From the NCBI GenBank assembly GCA_032716605.1, contig CM064517.1:24502015-24566014 (forward strand): 64,000 nt of DNA, written 5' to 3'. The notes under the pieces were generated by a model, which worked only from the letters and a program-made list of their open reading frames with translations, made no database searches and had not been told where the DNA came from. How positions within the stretch are numbered: position 1 is the stretch's first letter; each line of letters opens with the position of its first letter. This DNA comes from Paralithodes platypus. Taxonomy: Eukaryota; Arthropoda; Malacostraca; Decapoda; Lithodidae. The translations under genes and the position numbers were made by a program. Shown one piece after another: positions 41,638 through 52,476 of the stretch.

Positions 41638-44382
41638 CTAGACCCTCTGCCTTAAAGCTATACATGGTAAGAAAGGTTTGTCTAGAGCAACTGACAAGTA
41701 TCTAGACAGAAACGTATGATTAGACGCCCACAACTGCGTGGACGCTATGTCTTCAACTGAAATTTTTTTCAGGAAACGTAAAGAGGCTGCCCATTTGCGT
41801 AAATCGTGGGCCCGACCCACAACGCCGGGATTACTTTCTTTAATGACTTCTACCAGAAGAGAGGCTAATCGCCGTTTAAGTAAGCGTTTACCCGTACTTG
41901 CTACCCATAAAGCACCTTGGGGGTTGTGAGGAGCTACTCTCAAATATTTGGTTAGAGCTTGTACTGGACATAAATTATGATGCACCTTTCCCCTTTTTAA
42001 CGCCGGCACCGTGAACTCAGAAAACACGTGTGCACTATGCTCATTCTTGGCTACAAAACCTGGGGAGGGTGCAATGGAAATACATTCATTAAGTCTACCA
42101 AACCTAAGACAATTAGGTGTGTTGCTCATCGCCGCCAGCTCAGACACTCTGTTTCCGGTGGCTAAAGCCAAAAGGAAAACCGCCTTTTTTAAGATTAATG
42201 CAAAGTCTGCAGTATTTTGGTACAGACGAGAGTGAAGCAAAGACAAAGCTTTGTCCAGAGACCAAGTAGGCATAAGCTGACGGGGAGGTGGGCGGAGTTT
42301 AAAACATGCTCTCATAAAACCTGTTTCCTCCGCCACCGGTATGGAGAGACCTGTAAGGTCTAAAAAGGGCACTCTAATCGCAGTTAAGTGATTTTTTAAT
42401 GTTACCACAGATAAACGTTTCTGCTCAAACAGATAATTTAAATAATTAAAAACTAATGCCACTGAGGGTACAGTTTGTTCTGTCCTAACGATCCAAGAAG
42501 TAAAGGCTTGCCAATGTGATTGATACTGTCGTTTTGTAGACTGAGTATATTGATTAAGTAATTTATTTGTCACATCTCTACCGTATGGTGCTAGCCACTT
42601 GGCCTCCTGAATGTCCATAATGCAAAAGTCAGCGAGGTCGCGAGGTTGCCAATCGCGTCTAAGTGGAAATACCCGACCGGGAGCGATACCGGGTCCGGGC
42701 ACCACATTTTCAATTGCTGGTACCACAACTGCGCCGGCCACAGTGGCGCGATTAGCGAGACTAAGCCTCGATAATCTCGTAGTTTGTTCACTACGTGGCA
42801 CATTAGTGACGCATCTGGCGGCGGAAACAGATAGATGGAGCTCCATCTGTTCCAGTCTGTCACTAGGGCGTCTAGCCCCCCTGCCGGCGTTTTCGCCCGG
42901 CGGGTGAGGTATAGATGGAGTTTGTGAGTCTCCTCGGACGCAAAAAGATCCACTTGTGGATGGGAGAGCTCTGCAATCATTAGGTTGAAAATGGGTTGCT
43001 TGAGCTCCCATTCTACTGTCGTGCTCTGTCGCCGGGATAGAGCGTCTGCCCAGACGTTCGCTACGCCTGGGAGATAAGAAGCGTGCAGATAAATATCTAG
43101 ACTGTTGGCTAGAGCAAAAATCTCTTCTGACACGTTTAGCAACTTCCTTGACCTCGTTGACCCTTGTTTCTGAATACAGTGGACTGCATTCAGATTGTCC
43201 ATTCTGAAGGCCACCGACTTGTCCCGTAACGCCGGGCCGTGAGCCTGAAGGAAATATAAGGGGACTAGTAATTCTTTGACATTGATGTGCGAGATTTCTA
43301 AGTGGGACCAAAGCCCCTGACCCTGGTGCCCCTGATTTGACTGAAATCCCCAACCTATTGTGCCTGACGCATCCGTGTCTACCCATACCGTTGGTGGAGG
43401 AGAGGTCCATGACATTATTGAGTGCAATGTTTCCCTCTTCGCCCAGACCGCTAGCAAGGTGTGGATTAATTTCGGGATGGGCCATAATTTTCCCGCCGGT
43501 AAGAGCGGGAAATATTTGTTGCCTTCCAATATTAATCGTTTTACTTTCAACCGGCCCAACTTGACAGTTAGTTGAATCCAGTTGAGAGAGCCGACCAGAG
43601 ACTCCCAGACCCTCCGTGTCGTAGTCAGACTGTGAAGAAACCTGAACAGTTTCCTGCGAAACCTGTTGCGATTGTCCACACTCTGACTCAGAGTGAGAGC
43701 GGCGGTGTCCCAGACCAGCCCTATCCACTGAATTACTCGTGAGGGAACAAGGTTTGACTTTACCAGATTTACCTTGAAGCCTAGAGTTTTGACATGATTC
43801 AAAATGATATTGACATGTTTTATGCATAATTGTTGTGTCTCTGCCACAACCAGCCAGTCGTCCAGATACCACAACACTCTGATCCCTTGTTTTAACAATG
43901 GCATCAGGGCTTGCCGGACTAGTTTTGTGAATAATCGAGGTGCTAGGTTCAAACCGAACGGCATCCTCTGAAAAACAAAATTTTGGTGCCTGATCCGTAA
44001 GGCCAAAAACCTTTGAAATCTTTTGTTGACCGATACGTGCCAATAGGCGTCTGTCAGGTCTAGTGAACACATCCAACCTCCCGGCGGAAGTGTTAGCCTG
44101 ATTTGGTGTACTGTTAACATTCTGAAAGATTCGTTGTGAATGTGAAGATTCAGATAAGACAGGTCTACGACCGGCCTCATCTGAACACTGTCCCCTTTTG
44201 GGAACCAAAAATAGTTTGGACGTGAATACAGGGTAATTTGGGGGGACCGGGATGATGACATTCTTGGCAATCATTTCCTGGGCTAGTGACTCCACCTCTA
44301 AAGAAACAAAATTCGCTGTTGTCGGCTGACGTAATCGAGGTCGCCGGAGCCACTGCCAAGTGATGCCTTTGCGTGCCACCAT
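41638..44382 (-). CDS. DIRS-1 tyrosine recombinase (ORF3), frame open across RT
   Basis: The recombinase proper is the last 325 codons (41638 to about 42616), starting near DFCIMDIQEAKWLAPYGRD. A SAM-like N-terminal region (VTNKLLNQYTQSTKRQYQSHW...VTLKNHLTAIRVP) is followed by the catalytic core: TGNRVSEL (Arg), GRAHDLRKWAASL (His-x-x-Arg) and FLSRYLSVALDK (Tyr nucleophile). It ends ALRQRV at 41638. It would integrate circular cDNA without target duplication. The same frame stays open upstream to 44382, overlapping the RT frame antiphase; whether that part is translated is unknown. Because of a one-base insertion near 44203, the first 58 codons of this frame are RT sequence. Confidence 0.9.
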   Translation of the reverse strand: MVARKGITWQWLRRPRLRQPTTANFVSLEVESLAQEMIAKNVIIPVPPNYPVFTSKLFLVPKRGQCSDEAGRRPVLSESSHSQRIFQNVNSTPNQANTSAGRLDVFTRPDRRLLARIGQQKISKVFGLTDQAPKFCFSEDAVRFEPSTSIIHKTSPASPDAIVKTRDQSVVVSGRLAGCGRDTTIMHKTCQYHFESCQNSRLQGKSGKVKPCSLTSNSVDRAGLGHRRSHSESECGQSQQVSQETVQVSSQSDYDTEGLGVSGRLSQLDSTNCQVGPVESKTINIGRQQIFPALTGGKIMAHPEINPHLASGLGEEGNIALNNVMDLSSTNGMGRHGCVRHNRLGISVKSGAPGSGALVPLRNLAHQCQRITSPLIFPSGSRPGVTGQVGGLQNGQSECSPLYSETRVNEVKEVAKRVRRDFCSSQQSRYLSARFLSPRRSERLGRRSIPATEHDSRMGAQATHFQPNDCRALPSTSGSFCVRGDSQTPSIPHPPGENAGRGARRPSDRLEQMELHLSVSAARCVTNVPRSEQTTRLSRLSLANRATVAGAVVVPAIENVVPGPGIAPGRVFPLRRDWQPRDLADFCIMDIQEAKWLAPYGRDVTNKLLNQYTQSTKRQYQSHWQAFTSWIVRTEQTVPSVALVFNYLNYLFEQKRLSVVTLKNHLTAIRVPFLDLTGLSIPVAEETGFMRACFKLRPPPRQLMPTWSLDKALSLLHSRLYQNTADFALILKKAVFLLALATGNRVSELAAMSNTPNCLRFGRLNECISIAPSPGFVAKNEHSAHVFSEFTVPALKRGKVHHNLCPVQALTKYLRVAPHNPQGALWVASTGKRLLKRRLASLLVEVIKESNPGVVGRAHDLRKWAASLRFLKKISVEDIASTQLWASNHTFLSRYLSVALDKPFLPCIALRQRV

Positions 44383-44510
44383 CCGTGCCCAAGTGTTTAA
44401 CGGCCATGCTTGGTGACACGTTCGGAACGACCCAGTTAGCAGACAAGGGTTCGCCGGCTGTACTACCCTCGGTTCCTCCGGCCTTAAGGTAGGCGCCGGG
44501 AGTGAGAGAG
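42591..44510 (-). pseudogene. DIRS-1 reverse transcriptase / RNase H (ORF2), one frameshift
   Basis: RT-RNase H polyprotein, about 630 codons in the sister copy. Blocks: QMRPVVDLSYLN, GWMCSLDLTDAYWHVSVNKRF (first Asp), MPFGLNLAPRLFTKL, RVLWYLDDWLVVAE (YLDD), then RNase H: WVDTDASGTIGWG, ISHINVKELLVPL, FRMDNLNAVHC and PGVANVWADALSR. It ends after VDLFASEETHKLHLYL...LFPPPD and stops at 42591. One extra base in 'tccccttttggg' (about 44203), compared with 'tcccgtttggg' in DIRS-2, breaks the frame. The start is presumably by -1 frameshift from ORF1 at 44517-44523; there is no convincing ATG. Confidence 0.9.
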
Positions 44511-44513
44511 ACT

Positions 44514-44523
44514 TTAGTTTTTT
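44514..44523 (-). promoter_or_regulatory. Putative -1 frameshift site, DIRS-1 ORF1/RT
   Basis: Minus strand TCA AAA AAC TAA: slippery A_AAA_AAC followed at once by the ORF1 stop codon; RT lies in the -1 frame. Identical in DIRS-2 (58428-58437). Confidence 0.65.
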
Positions 44524-47130
44524 GATGGTGGGGTTGGTGCTGGCCGCTTCGCCGGCTGGCTGGTGTTGGTCGAAGACTGGCCCTGACCTGGTTTATTTTG
44601 GCCGCGTCCTCTCTGACCTGAAAACCTATTCTGTCTATGCCTGTACTGACCCTGGGGGGGAGTGGGAGGACTTAGGCGGAAGAAATGGTTTAGATCCCCC
44701 TGGCTGGGCTTTAGTAGTAGGCCTGGGTTTGGGGAAGTTAAATGCAGGTTTCTTAGAAGGGGTGGGACTGTGCTTAACGGCCTGTGCCATATTGAACACC
44801 GTTCGCCATACTTCAGGGGACATTAAAGAAGGGGTAAGTACTGGTGACATCACCACCTGGTTAGCAATGCGCTCAGGTAGCTTGCGAACTAACGACATCC
44901 TAAGATCTTGTCGTGCTCGCACCGCCTCAAGCAAGGCGGTGCGTATGTCACCTAAGGATTGGATTGACGACTGAAGAATCAGTCGCCGGGATAACTCAAC
45001 CGATCTTCGAGCATCCGCGTCTGCGATTGCCTGAGTAGATCGTAGTAAAGACTTAGCCACCTGCTGAGATACTATGTACTGTGAAAACAGGCGAAAAGCT
45101 TTTCCTCGTAGCCTAAATTCTCTGTCTAGGTGAGTAGGGGTAGGGGTAGTGAACGGGTCCTTCAGTTCACAAAGATTAATCTTAGGGGCAGCTAGGAATG
45201 TAAACAAAGCCGCCGGGACTCCGCCGGCAGAACCCACCGGCATGGAAAACCATGAATGTGAGTCCTGAGGGATCTGGTGGGAAGATTTAGAAGTGAAAGT
45301 GGTTGCAAAGTTTTGAGCCTCTACCTCCCAATCCACCCAAGGTCCTGGAGCCAACTGTCCCACCTTCAAAACTGGATTAGTTGCGTCGTCTGTGACGGTC
45401 CGTAAATCTAGTTCAGGAGTAAGAGCTGACAGAGTCTTAATATCATTAAACCCATCCAGCTTAGACCAGTCTGAAAATAGTTTTAAAGCTGAGGCAGGGG
45501 GTAAAGCAGGCTTAGAAGCATACACAAAATAATCCTGGTGATAATAACTAGGTATAGCCTTAATGTTTACGTCCAGAACATTACCTAAGGCATCCATGGC
45601 CCTTAATTTCTTTGACTTGTTGCCCTGGATAAACCACTCACGCGGTACCGGGAGTTCCCCTGACAAGGTAGGTTGGGCAAGCTCTGGTTTAGAGGGGTTC
45701 AAAAGAACCCATGACTCGTCTGGCCCATAAAGGAGGGGCATAGCTACCTTTCTAAGAGGTGCTTTGTCTAGAGGGGGTGGATTAACATCCGTTATGACCC
45801 TGACATTTGAAGTTGTCAATGCCGCCGTGGCAGGCTTAGTGCTCCTTGCAGGTGACAGAGTAGGAGGGTTAGGAATCTTAGATAAATCAATTGACGTCAT
45901 CAGAGGCCGTACCGTAGAGCTTGTCGAGGGAGCCCCCAATTCCATTGTGGGGTTTTCTTGTTGCTGACCAAAAAATTTAGATAAAGCATGAGTAAGCAAC
46001 CCATCAATTTCTTGTGCTGTAACAAACTGGTTAGATGAAGAACTTATAGGAGAATCATTATTATCTCTTGCGGCGTCCAAGCCTGAGCCTGACCCTTGTC
46101 CTTCCATATCCGAAATTATTGAAACTTCGTCTTTTTCCTCCCGATCCTCCTGAGAAGACCCCGCCGAGGCAGGGGTACCTTGTTTCCAAGATAAGTCTGG
46201 GATAGAGGATGGGGTCGCCGCGTCCCTGTGGACGTCGGCTACTGTGTGACTCGTATGAGTCGGACGTGGGTGGTCAGACCGTGGTTGGGCAAACCGCCAA
46301 ACACCAAGGCCCTGGCCTACGCTCTCTTGAGAGTCTGAAACATTCTCAATTATTGACCCTCCTGAACTTTCCATTTCCAGGGTTAAAATATTAATTGGCA
46401 ACTCCTCTTTAGGGACAGGTGCTGCACTGGACTCAGAGGCCCTAACACAAACTTTGTCAGGTGTAGAGGTACGATGAGATGCACTAGACTTAGGGGAATG
46501 TCGAGAGGACTTCCGATGTGAATCCTTTTTTGAGGATTTATGGCTGCGGTGTGACCGCGAACTAGTCTTAGATCTGGAAGAATCTCCGCCGTGACCACTG
46601 GTGGAATCTTCCGTCTTACTCTTCTTACTCTCCGGCGAAGAGGCCCGACTAGAAGACTGTTGTCTGAGAGGTGACCTTGACCTAGATCTCGCCTGCGACG
46701 AGGAGGCGGATGCCGGGGGTGTAGGCTCTCTCGGGCGTTTAGTTGTAGTCGCAGACGATACAGAACCCTGACTAGTCTCCGTCGGCTTAACACTCGTGAC
46801 TCTAGAGGAACGTTTAGGGGGAGGGTGTTCTGACAGCAATCTATCCCAAAGTGGGACGTTGTCACATTGAAGTGACTTATGCGCGACAATGGTAGTGTAG
46901 GCCGACATTTGTTGTCGAACCTCTCTCAACGCTACCGCCGCGGTCTTATCGTTATCACAAAGGACTTTAGCAGCTAATTGAGAACAAAAGGAACAATTAT
47001 GCATCACCCAGAGACCCCTTGAACGGTCTAGACATTTAACACACCTTATGCAAAGGGTGTGTGCAAAAATAGGGATACCAGCACAAGTAGGGGTAATGCA
47101 CAGGGCAAAAACTGGGGCCACGGTAGCCAT
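44514..47130 (-). CDS. DIRS-1 ORF1, Gag-like protein
   Basis: Open for 831 codons from 47130 to 44635; one extra G in a G run (about 44655) shifts the last 40 codons, the ancestral stop being at 44514. Residues 1-60 hold a cysteine cluster (CITPTC...CIRCVKC...CSFC) that probably binds zinc. A conserved helix-like stretch follows (NVPLWDRLLSEHPPPKR). Residues 115-215 are rich in Arg/Ser and Lys/Ser (SRSRSPLRQQSSS, SSRSHRSHKSSKKD), like SR proteins. Then comes an acidic linker, and from about 430 the conserved half: SNVRVITDVNPPPLDK, GELPVPREWFIQGNK, LFSDWSKLDGFNDIK, WEVEAQNFATTFTSK and DIRTALLEAVRARQDLRMSLVRKLPE. The C-terminus is Pro/Lys-rich. Thought to package element RNA; function inferred from DIRS organisation. 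Confidence 0.88.
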
Positions 47131-47190
47131 GACAGAGACTGGTGGGTGAAAACTACCGCCGGGTCTGTATTGGTCCGCCGGAGCTCAGCT

Positions 47191-47233
47191 CTGGAAAAAA
47201 CAAGAAAATTTCCAGGAATTAATGCTCATAAGG
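47191..47233 (-). promoter_or_regulatory. Putative 3' splice site upstream of DIRS-1 ORF1
   Basis: Minus strand: CCTTATGAGCATTAATTCC, then TTTTCTTGTTTTTTCCAG, 61 bases before the ORF1 start. The T-rich tract is the longest unbroken one in the leader. Confidence 0.55.
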
Positions 47234-47365
47234 GTAATCCAACATGATCGCACACCAGTGTTAATAACCCGCCGGGTAACGAGATGCAAAGACACAACTA
47301 ACACATCTCGCCACGCGGCGGGGTGTAAAGTCTAAACAAATCTTTTGCTAAAGAAAGTGAAGAAT

Positions 47366-49304
47366 CTATCTATCTATCTATTGCCTGACGCCGTGATCCC
47401 CGAAGGGGTGGCCACGAACGAACCGCCCCCATGCACCTCTGTCCCCAGTCAGTCGACGCCCCTCCCCCCAACCAGCACCGCCTTCGTTCATGTAGTTCCT
47501 CACTCCATCCTTCCACCTCATATTCGGTCTACCTCTCCCCCTCTGTCCCTCCACCTCGCTCTCGTACACCCTCTTAGTCATTCTCTCGCTTTCCATACGT
47601 TCCATATGGCCGAACCATCTCAAGTTGTTCCTTTTCACACTTTCCAGCACATCTACCTCCACACCACACACTCCTTCTTACTTCCTCATTAGTCTGTCTA
47701 TCCCTCCATGTAACTCCGCACGCACTCCTTAAGTAATTCATTTCCACTGCTCTCACTCTTGGTCTGAGTCTCTCAACCAACGTCCATGCTTCGCTTCCGT
47801 AAGTCAGTGTCGGGATTACCACACTGTCATGCAAGGACTTCTTCACTTCCATACTGACCACCCTATTTCTTGTTACTGCTTTTAGCGTTCCTACAACCCT
47901 CTTCCCCTGTTGTACCCTCTCCCGCACCTCTTCATCCATAGTCCCATCTTTACTCAACACACTGCCCAGATACTTAAAAGAGTTGACGATCTCCATAGCC
48001 TGACCGTTCAGCTTCACCTCACACTCTGTGACTTCACCCTTCGAAGACCATAACCTTGCTTCCCCGTATTTACCTTCAAATTCCGTTTTTCGCACACTGT
48101 TCCAAACTCATTTACCAGACCCTGCAACTCCCATTCATTATCACTCATCAGAACTGTATCATCCGCAAACAGCAGTATAGGTAGCTTCCACTCAATTCCC
48201 TCCCTTTTCAGCGATACACCAACATCCACTGCTCTTGATAGTATTTCTTTCATAACTCCATCCATATATACAGTAAACAACCACGGGGACATCACACACC
48301 CCTGTTTCAAACCAACATTCAGGTCAAAGAACTCGCTCTGCTCACTCTCCACACGTACTGCCGCCTTTGCACCCTCATACATGCTCTTCACTGCTTTCAG
48401 CAACTTGCCCTCTACTCCGTATATTCTAAGTACTTTCCACAAACCTTCTCTATCCACTCTGTCATAGGCCTTCTCCAAGTCCATAAAGGCAACATACACC
48501 TTTTGTTTCTTCTCCAGATACTTCCCCAAACACAATTCAGGGTAAAAATCTGATCTACACATCCTCTTCCCTTCCTAAAACCTCCCTGCTCGTCGCCTAT
48601 CCATTTCTCCGTTCTCACTCTCACTCTCTCAATCACTACCCTACTGTATACCTTCCTACTACGCTTAGAAGACATATTCCTCGGTGGTTACCACACATCC
48701 TTCCCCTTTGCCCTTATATAGGGGGACTATTATGCCAGTCTTCCAGTCATCGGGTGCACTCCCCTTCTCCCATGCTAGTTTGCACATTTTCCATACCCAT
48801 TATCACTATCTCACCACCATACCTCAACATTTCCCACACACTCCATCGTTCTGGTGCTTTCCCCAACTTCACTCTTTTCATGGCTTCCCACACTTCTGAC
48901 CTCCTGATCCCCACCTCCTCCTCCACTACTTCTCTTCTTCTCCCTCCCATACCATATCCAGCTATGTTTGCTGGCTCTTCATTCCTTTCATTTAGCAACT
49001 CACTGAAGTACTCCCTCCATCTTTCGACTCTCTCTTGCTTCTCGGCTAGCATTATCCCAGTCTTAGCTATCGCGACCTTACTGTTTCCCTTGCTACCTTC
49101 CCTAACTTTCTTGACTTCTTTCCAGAACAGTTTCTTACTCTCCCTCCATTTTACACTCAGATTCCTTCCAAATTCCTCATCTACTCTTCTCTTACTTTCC
49201 TTCACTACTCTCTTCACCACCCTCTTACTCTCCACGTACCTCGCTCGTTTCTGTCTCTCGGAATCTTCATTCCCTCTACTACCCAACCACTCTCTATATG
49301 CTTG
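47366..49304 (-). mobile_element. RTE-type LINE, 5'-truncated, in the DIRS-1 leader
   Basis: Delimited by the 11-base target duplication AAGTGAAGAAT (47355-47365 and 49305-49315). DIRS-2 has the uninterrupted sequence (aagaaagtgaagaataccctctg, 62562), confirming the site. The 3' end is a (TAGA)n tail on the minus strand (47366-47382), the short-repeat tail typical of RTE. Confidence 0.92.
47380..49304 (-). pseudogene. RTE reverse transcriptase with linker
   Basis: Reads AYREWLGSRGNEDSERQKRARYVESKR (post-endonuclease linker), VWEAMKRVKLGKAPERW, DEQGGFRKGRGCVDQIF, VYVAFMDLEKAYDRVDREGLWKVL (first Asp), VGLKQGCVMSPWLFTVYMDGV, PILLFADDTVLMSDNEWELQGLV (catalytic FADD) and SFKYLGSVLSKDGTMDEEV. The C-terminal part runs LTYGSEAWTLVERLRPRVRAVEMNYLRSACGV. 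At least four frame changes (about 48750, 48560, 48060, 47600) break it; it lacks the endonuclease. Confidence 0.88.
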
Positions 49305-49315
49305 AAGTGAAGAAT

Positions 49316-50848
49316 ACCCTCTGATATAATGGTCCAGCATGGCACTTATAGTCTCTCGGAGGAGGTGACTGTCTCAAGATTCAATTTTGTAACAAAGCAA
49401 CCCCCCAAAAAGACGCCGGCCCTTGAATTATTATAGTAGAATAGCCCAGGGCAGGATGATACGAGATCTAATGTTTAACGAATTGTCCCAAAAGATCGCC
49501 GTAAGATCGAAGGCGGCGATACCTGATAGTATCACTAAATTAAATTGGTTAAAATGAATTTTGTAAAATTCCTTAATTCCTCCACCTAGGAGCACCCGCC
49601 GGGTGTGAGAATCGATATATAACCTAATTGAACCTTCAATCGCCGTAAATAGTAAAGGCAGCGATACACAGAGTATCACTATAATGGATCGGTTAACTAA
49701 CTGGAAGACCTAAGTCGTTCATCTCACCCTACCCAGGTGCACCCGCCGGGTGAGAAGTTTTAAAAGTTAACCCCATAAGTTCCTGTCCCCGCTTCTTTGT
49801 AAAAGATCGCCGGGGAGGAAAGCCTAAACAACAGCTAGGTTTTTTCATGTGGTTGTCGTAAAACCAGGTAGAAAAAACTCCTAAAACGTATGTCCACAAG
49901 GACGCCGTTTTATATGGATGGGTACAGCCATCCCGCCGGGAATCAAAGGAGGCCTGAAACCAGGCACCCACAGAGACGCAGTCCTGGAGAGCCACAGACA
50001 CCCCACCCGCCGGGGATACAAGCCAGTGTCAACAACCACGTGTGGCCCAACACTACTCTCGGCCAGGATTTTTTCACGGTGAAACCGAGAAAAAACCCGC
50101 CGGAAGGAAACCCACCCTGAACAGATACCATCTGAACAACACACGACACGAGGATAGCCACGCACGGCTAACCCAAGGTCACAACATAATCCGTGGAATT
50201 AGCCAATACACAACTAAACCAGGAAACAATTATAGTCCGAGGAATTAGCCAATACACAACTAAAACCCGGATACACATGACACAGTAGGGCATATTTATA
50301 AATAATAAATAATAACACTAGTACATGTGGCAAAGCTACGAGTGGCTGGCTAGGCCTAGGCAGACGGCATAAAAACAGTTGAAATATACACACACACTGG
50401 AAATATCACAACAGGAACCACCGCCAACACACCACCGAGCAATAACTTCCAACCCAGGGAAGACTGACTCGGGACCCAGAAAAAACTTCACTAAGTGAAG
50501 AAAAATACGCTGGGAACGTCAGAAAACACAGCTTACCTCATCAGAAAGATAAAAGGCAGCAATAATTAACGCGTAGTGAAAGCCGCCTGCATCACAAACT
50601 AACTCAACTGTGAAAAAGTTCACATGTCCACAACGTGACCACGAGGGTACATCCGAAATAGATGCCCCATACACTCGACCCAAAATACACTGCACTGCGG
50701 GCAACCAGCCCAGGACACTCCTGCTACGCCTATCCTATCCTTACTCGATACATCCTGGAGTAAACAAATGAGAAAAAACTCACTAGGGACGCAACGAATG
50801 CGGAACCAGCGGAGCGTGGGGAGGCACGTCCGGGCGGGCTGAGCGCAG
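49316..50848 (-). repeat. DIRS-1 leader with CCCGCCGGG-spaced repeat units
   Basis: Non-coding. Diverged units of about 100-140 bases from 49480 to 50110 each hold 'gatcgccgtaa...gcgata...agtatcac' and a CCCGCCGGG word (49600, 49745, 49935, 50008, 50098). The arrangement may contain promoter or packaging elements; only the repetition is directly visible. Confidence 0.6.
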
Positions 50849-51165
50849 AGCAGAGAAGGAAGAATGACGCCTGAATCAGCGTCTGGTCAGAAATCCACAC
50901 AAGTACATCCACGATATGATGGAAAGCTTATTGGATAGTTATTCTTATTTTGTTTTTGTTTTTATTTTTTACGAAGTTTTTTCGTAGTGAGAACCCAATT
51001 CATAATGACTGAAGCCATGAGTGAGGTCGCGTGCGCTCATGATGAAGGCTCCTCAGTTTTTAAATGCTCTGCGCGGTAGATTCAAAACTACGGCGGATTA
51101 GTGTTTGAAGAGGATGCCTTATGTAATAGGCATGTTCGTCAATGATGGAGGGGCCACTAATAAAT
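50849..51165 (-). repeat. 5' inverted terminal repeat and tip of DIRS-1
   Basis: Complement of 40605-40893 plus the 5' tip ending 'gaggggccactaataaat' at 51165. Confidence 0.88.
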
Positions 51166-52060
51166 AGTTGTCAGCCAATACTTTAGCCGGAACTTTCAAC
51201 CTAGAAGGACCCTGCTGAGAATTTACAAGAGGGATTGAAAAGTCAGACCTCACAGATCGAGAAACACTATTTTCAACATTACCTCTAATCTTTGGAGTCT
51301 TCTCCACCACCTCCGTTCCCACCTTGGATCAGTCAGATTGAACGTGAGACTTGTCGGAGGTAGCGACGGAGGTAGCGGTACGGGACCCTGACGTATGCCG
51401 GTGTCCCGAATCCGAAGACTCTTTACGTGATTTGTGTTTACCACTATCATTTTTCCGGCTCGATGACACCGTTACTGATGTCGAGGCTTCCGGTGTAATC
51501 TGTCGTCTCTTGTCCTTGTGTCTGGTATGTCTTGAAGACTTGGAAGACTTTCGACGAGGAGACCTAGACCTAGAGCGATGTCTGTCTTCTTGTGATGATT
51601 CTGAAGACAGTATCCTATTGGGCCGTACGGGGGGAGTTGCCCTAGTATCATCTGAGTCGTCACTGCTACTCACCAGTCTTTTAGATCGAGCTTTAACTTT
51701 AAGTTTAGTCATACTAACTGACTGTGATGACTTAGTTTTGTTTGCATTAGGTTTATTGATTAAACGTTCCCAGAGTTCTAAGTCATCACACTGAAGAGCT
51801 TTATGGGCAATGTCTTTAGTGTAGGAATTAAATTGTGTTTTAATTTCTAATAATGCCACCTGACACGAACGTTCACACCTTGTAAACAAGTCTTCCTTAA
51901 GTTCGGAGCATACACTGCACTTTTTGAGAGCCAAATTCCTCAAGATCTGTCCAAACACTTTATACACTTAATATAAAGTTTGCGAGTAAATACTGGTATG
52001 AGCAAATACAGTTTGGCGTGGAACACAGAGTAAAAAGAGGTATGTTCACTTTGACTCCCC
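51166..52060 (-). pseudogene. DIRS-5 ORF1 N-terminal part
   Basis: Near 52050-51960 the decayed start LFTLCSTPNC...IKCIKC can be read, with a stop replacing a conserved residue. From 51967 it gives CSVCSELKEDLFTRCERSCQVALLEIKTQFNSYTKDIAHKALQCDDLELWERLINK. A long Arg/Ser-rich stretch follows (RHRSRSRSPRRKSSKSSRHTRHK), and, after a shift at 51329, VPAKVLADN up to the DIRS-1 insertion. The remainder is at 38876-40539. Confidence 0.8.
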
Positions 52061-52114
52061 CCGCCGGTATCGGCTCCCTTACCTGGGACTCGTGCCGAGG
52101 TTGAACACACGTTT

Positions 52115-52150
52115 CTGAAAGGTAAATTTCAAGAATCAATGCTCATAAGG
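52115..52150 (-). promoter_or_regulatory. Putative 3' splice site upstream of DIRS-5 ORF1
   Basis: Minus strand: CCTTATGAGCATTGATTC, then TTGAAATTTACCTTTCAG. Confidence 0.5.
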
Positions 52151-52476
52151 ATAATCCAAGATATCCACATGTATATTTCTTTGGATCCGCCGGAAAACTA
52201 GATCTAGCACAACTAGCTAGCCTACTGGTCCGTCGTATCCTGGTAAAATCATATTTATATATTTGTTTATTTTACCAGACTGCTTATTTATGACACTTCG
52301 TATCACTTACCCATATTAAATCATTCCTATCAATTGTAAGGATGTATTTTATTCTAAATGCTTCCCTTGACGAATGATATTTTAGATACCAACTAAGACT
52401 TATCTGTCTTAGATGATGAATTTACTTGTCTTTTAATTTATAGGTGAGCCTTTTCAGCTGAGCCAAAATTTCCCTT

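Larger units (their letters stand above)
40540..51165 (-). mobile_element. DIRS-1: nearly complete DIRS retrotransposon
   Basis: 3' tip TATAGGTTTGACTCCTG at 40540, 3' ITR (40605-40893), ICR (40964-41069), recombinase, RT/RNase H, ORF1, splice-like block (47191-47233), leader, and 5' ITR and tip (50849-51165). Without the RTE insert (47366-49304 plus one 11-base duplication) it is about 8.7 kb. It lies inside ORF1 of DIRS-5 with no target duplication: host sequence reads ttctctat on the left and agttgtc on the right. It differs from DIRS-2 by few changes, implying recent activity, but frameshifts in ORF1 and RT make this copy non-autonomous. Confidence 0.92.

Noticed and set aside
41738..43575. 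Plus-strand frames inside the DIRS-1 recombinase and RT (and equivalents at 55653-57490)
   Set aside because: Antisense shadows of strongly biased coding sequence.
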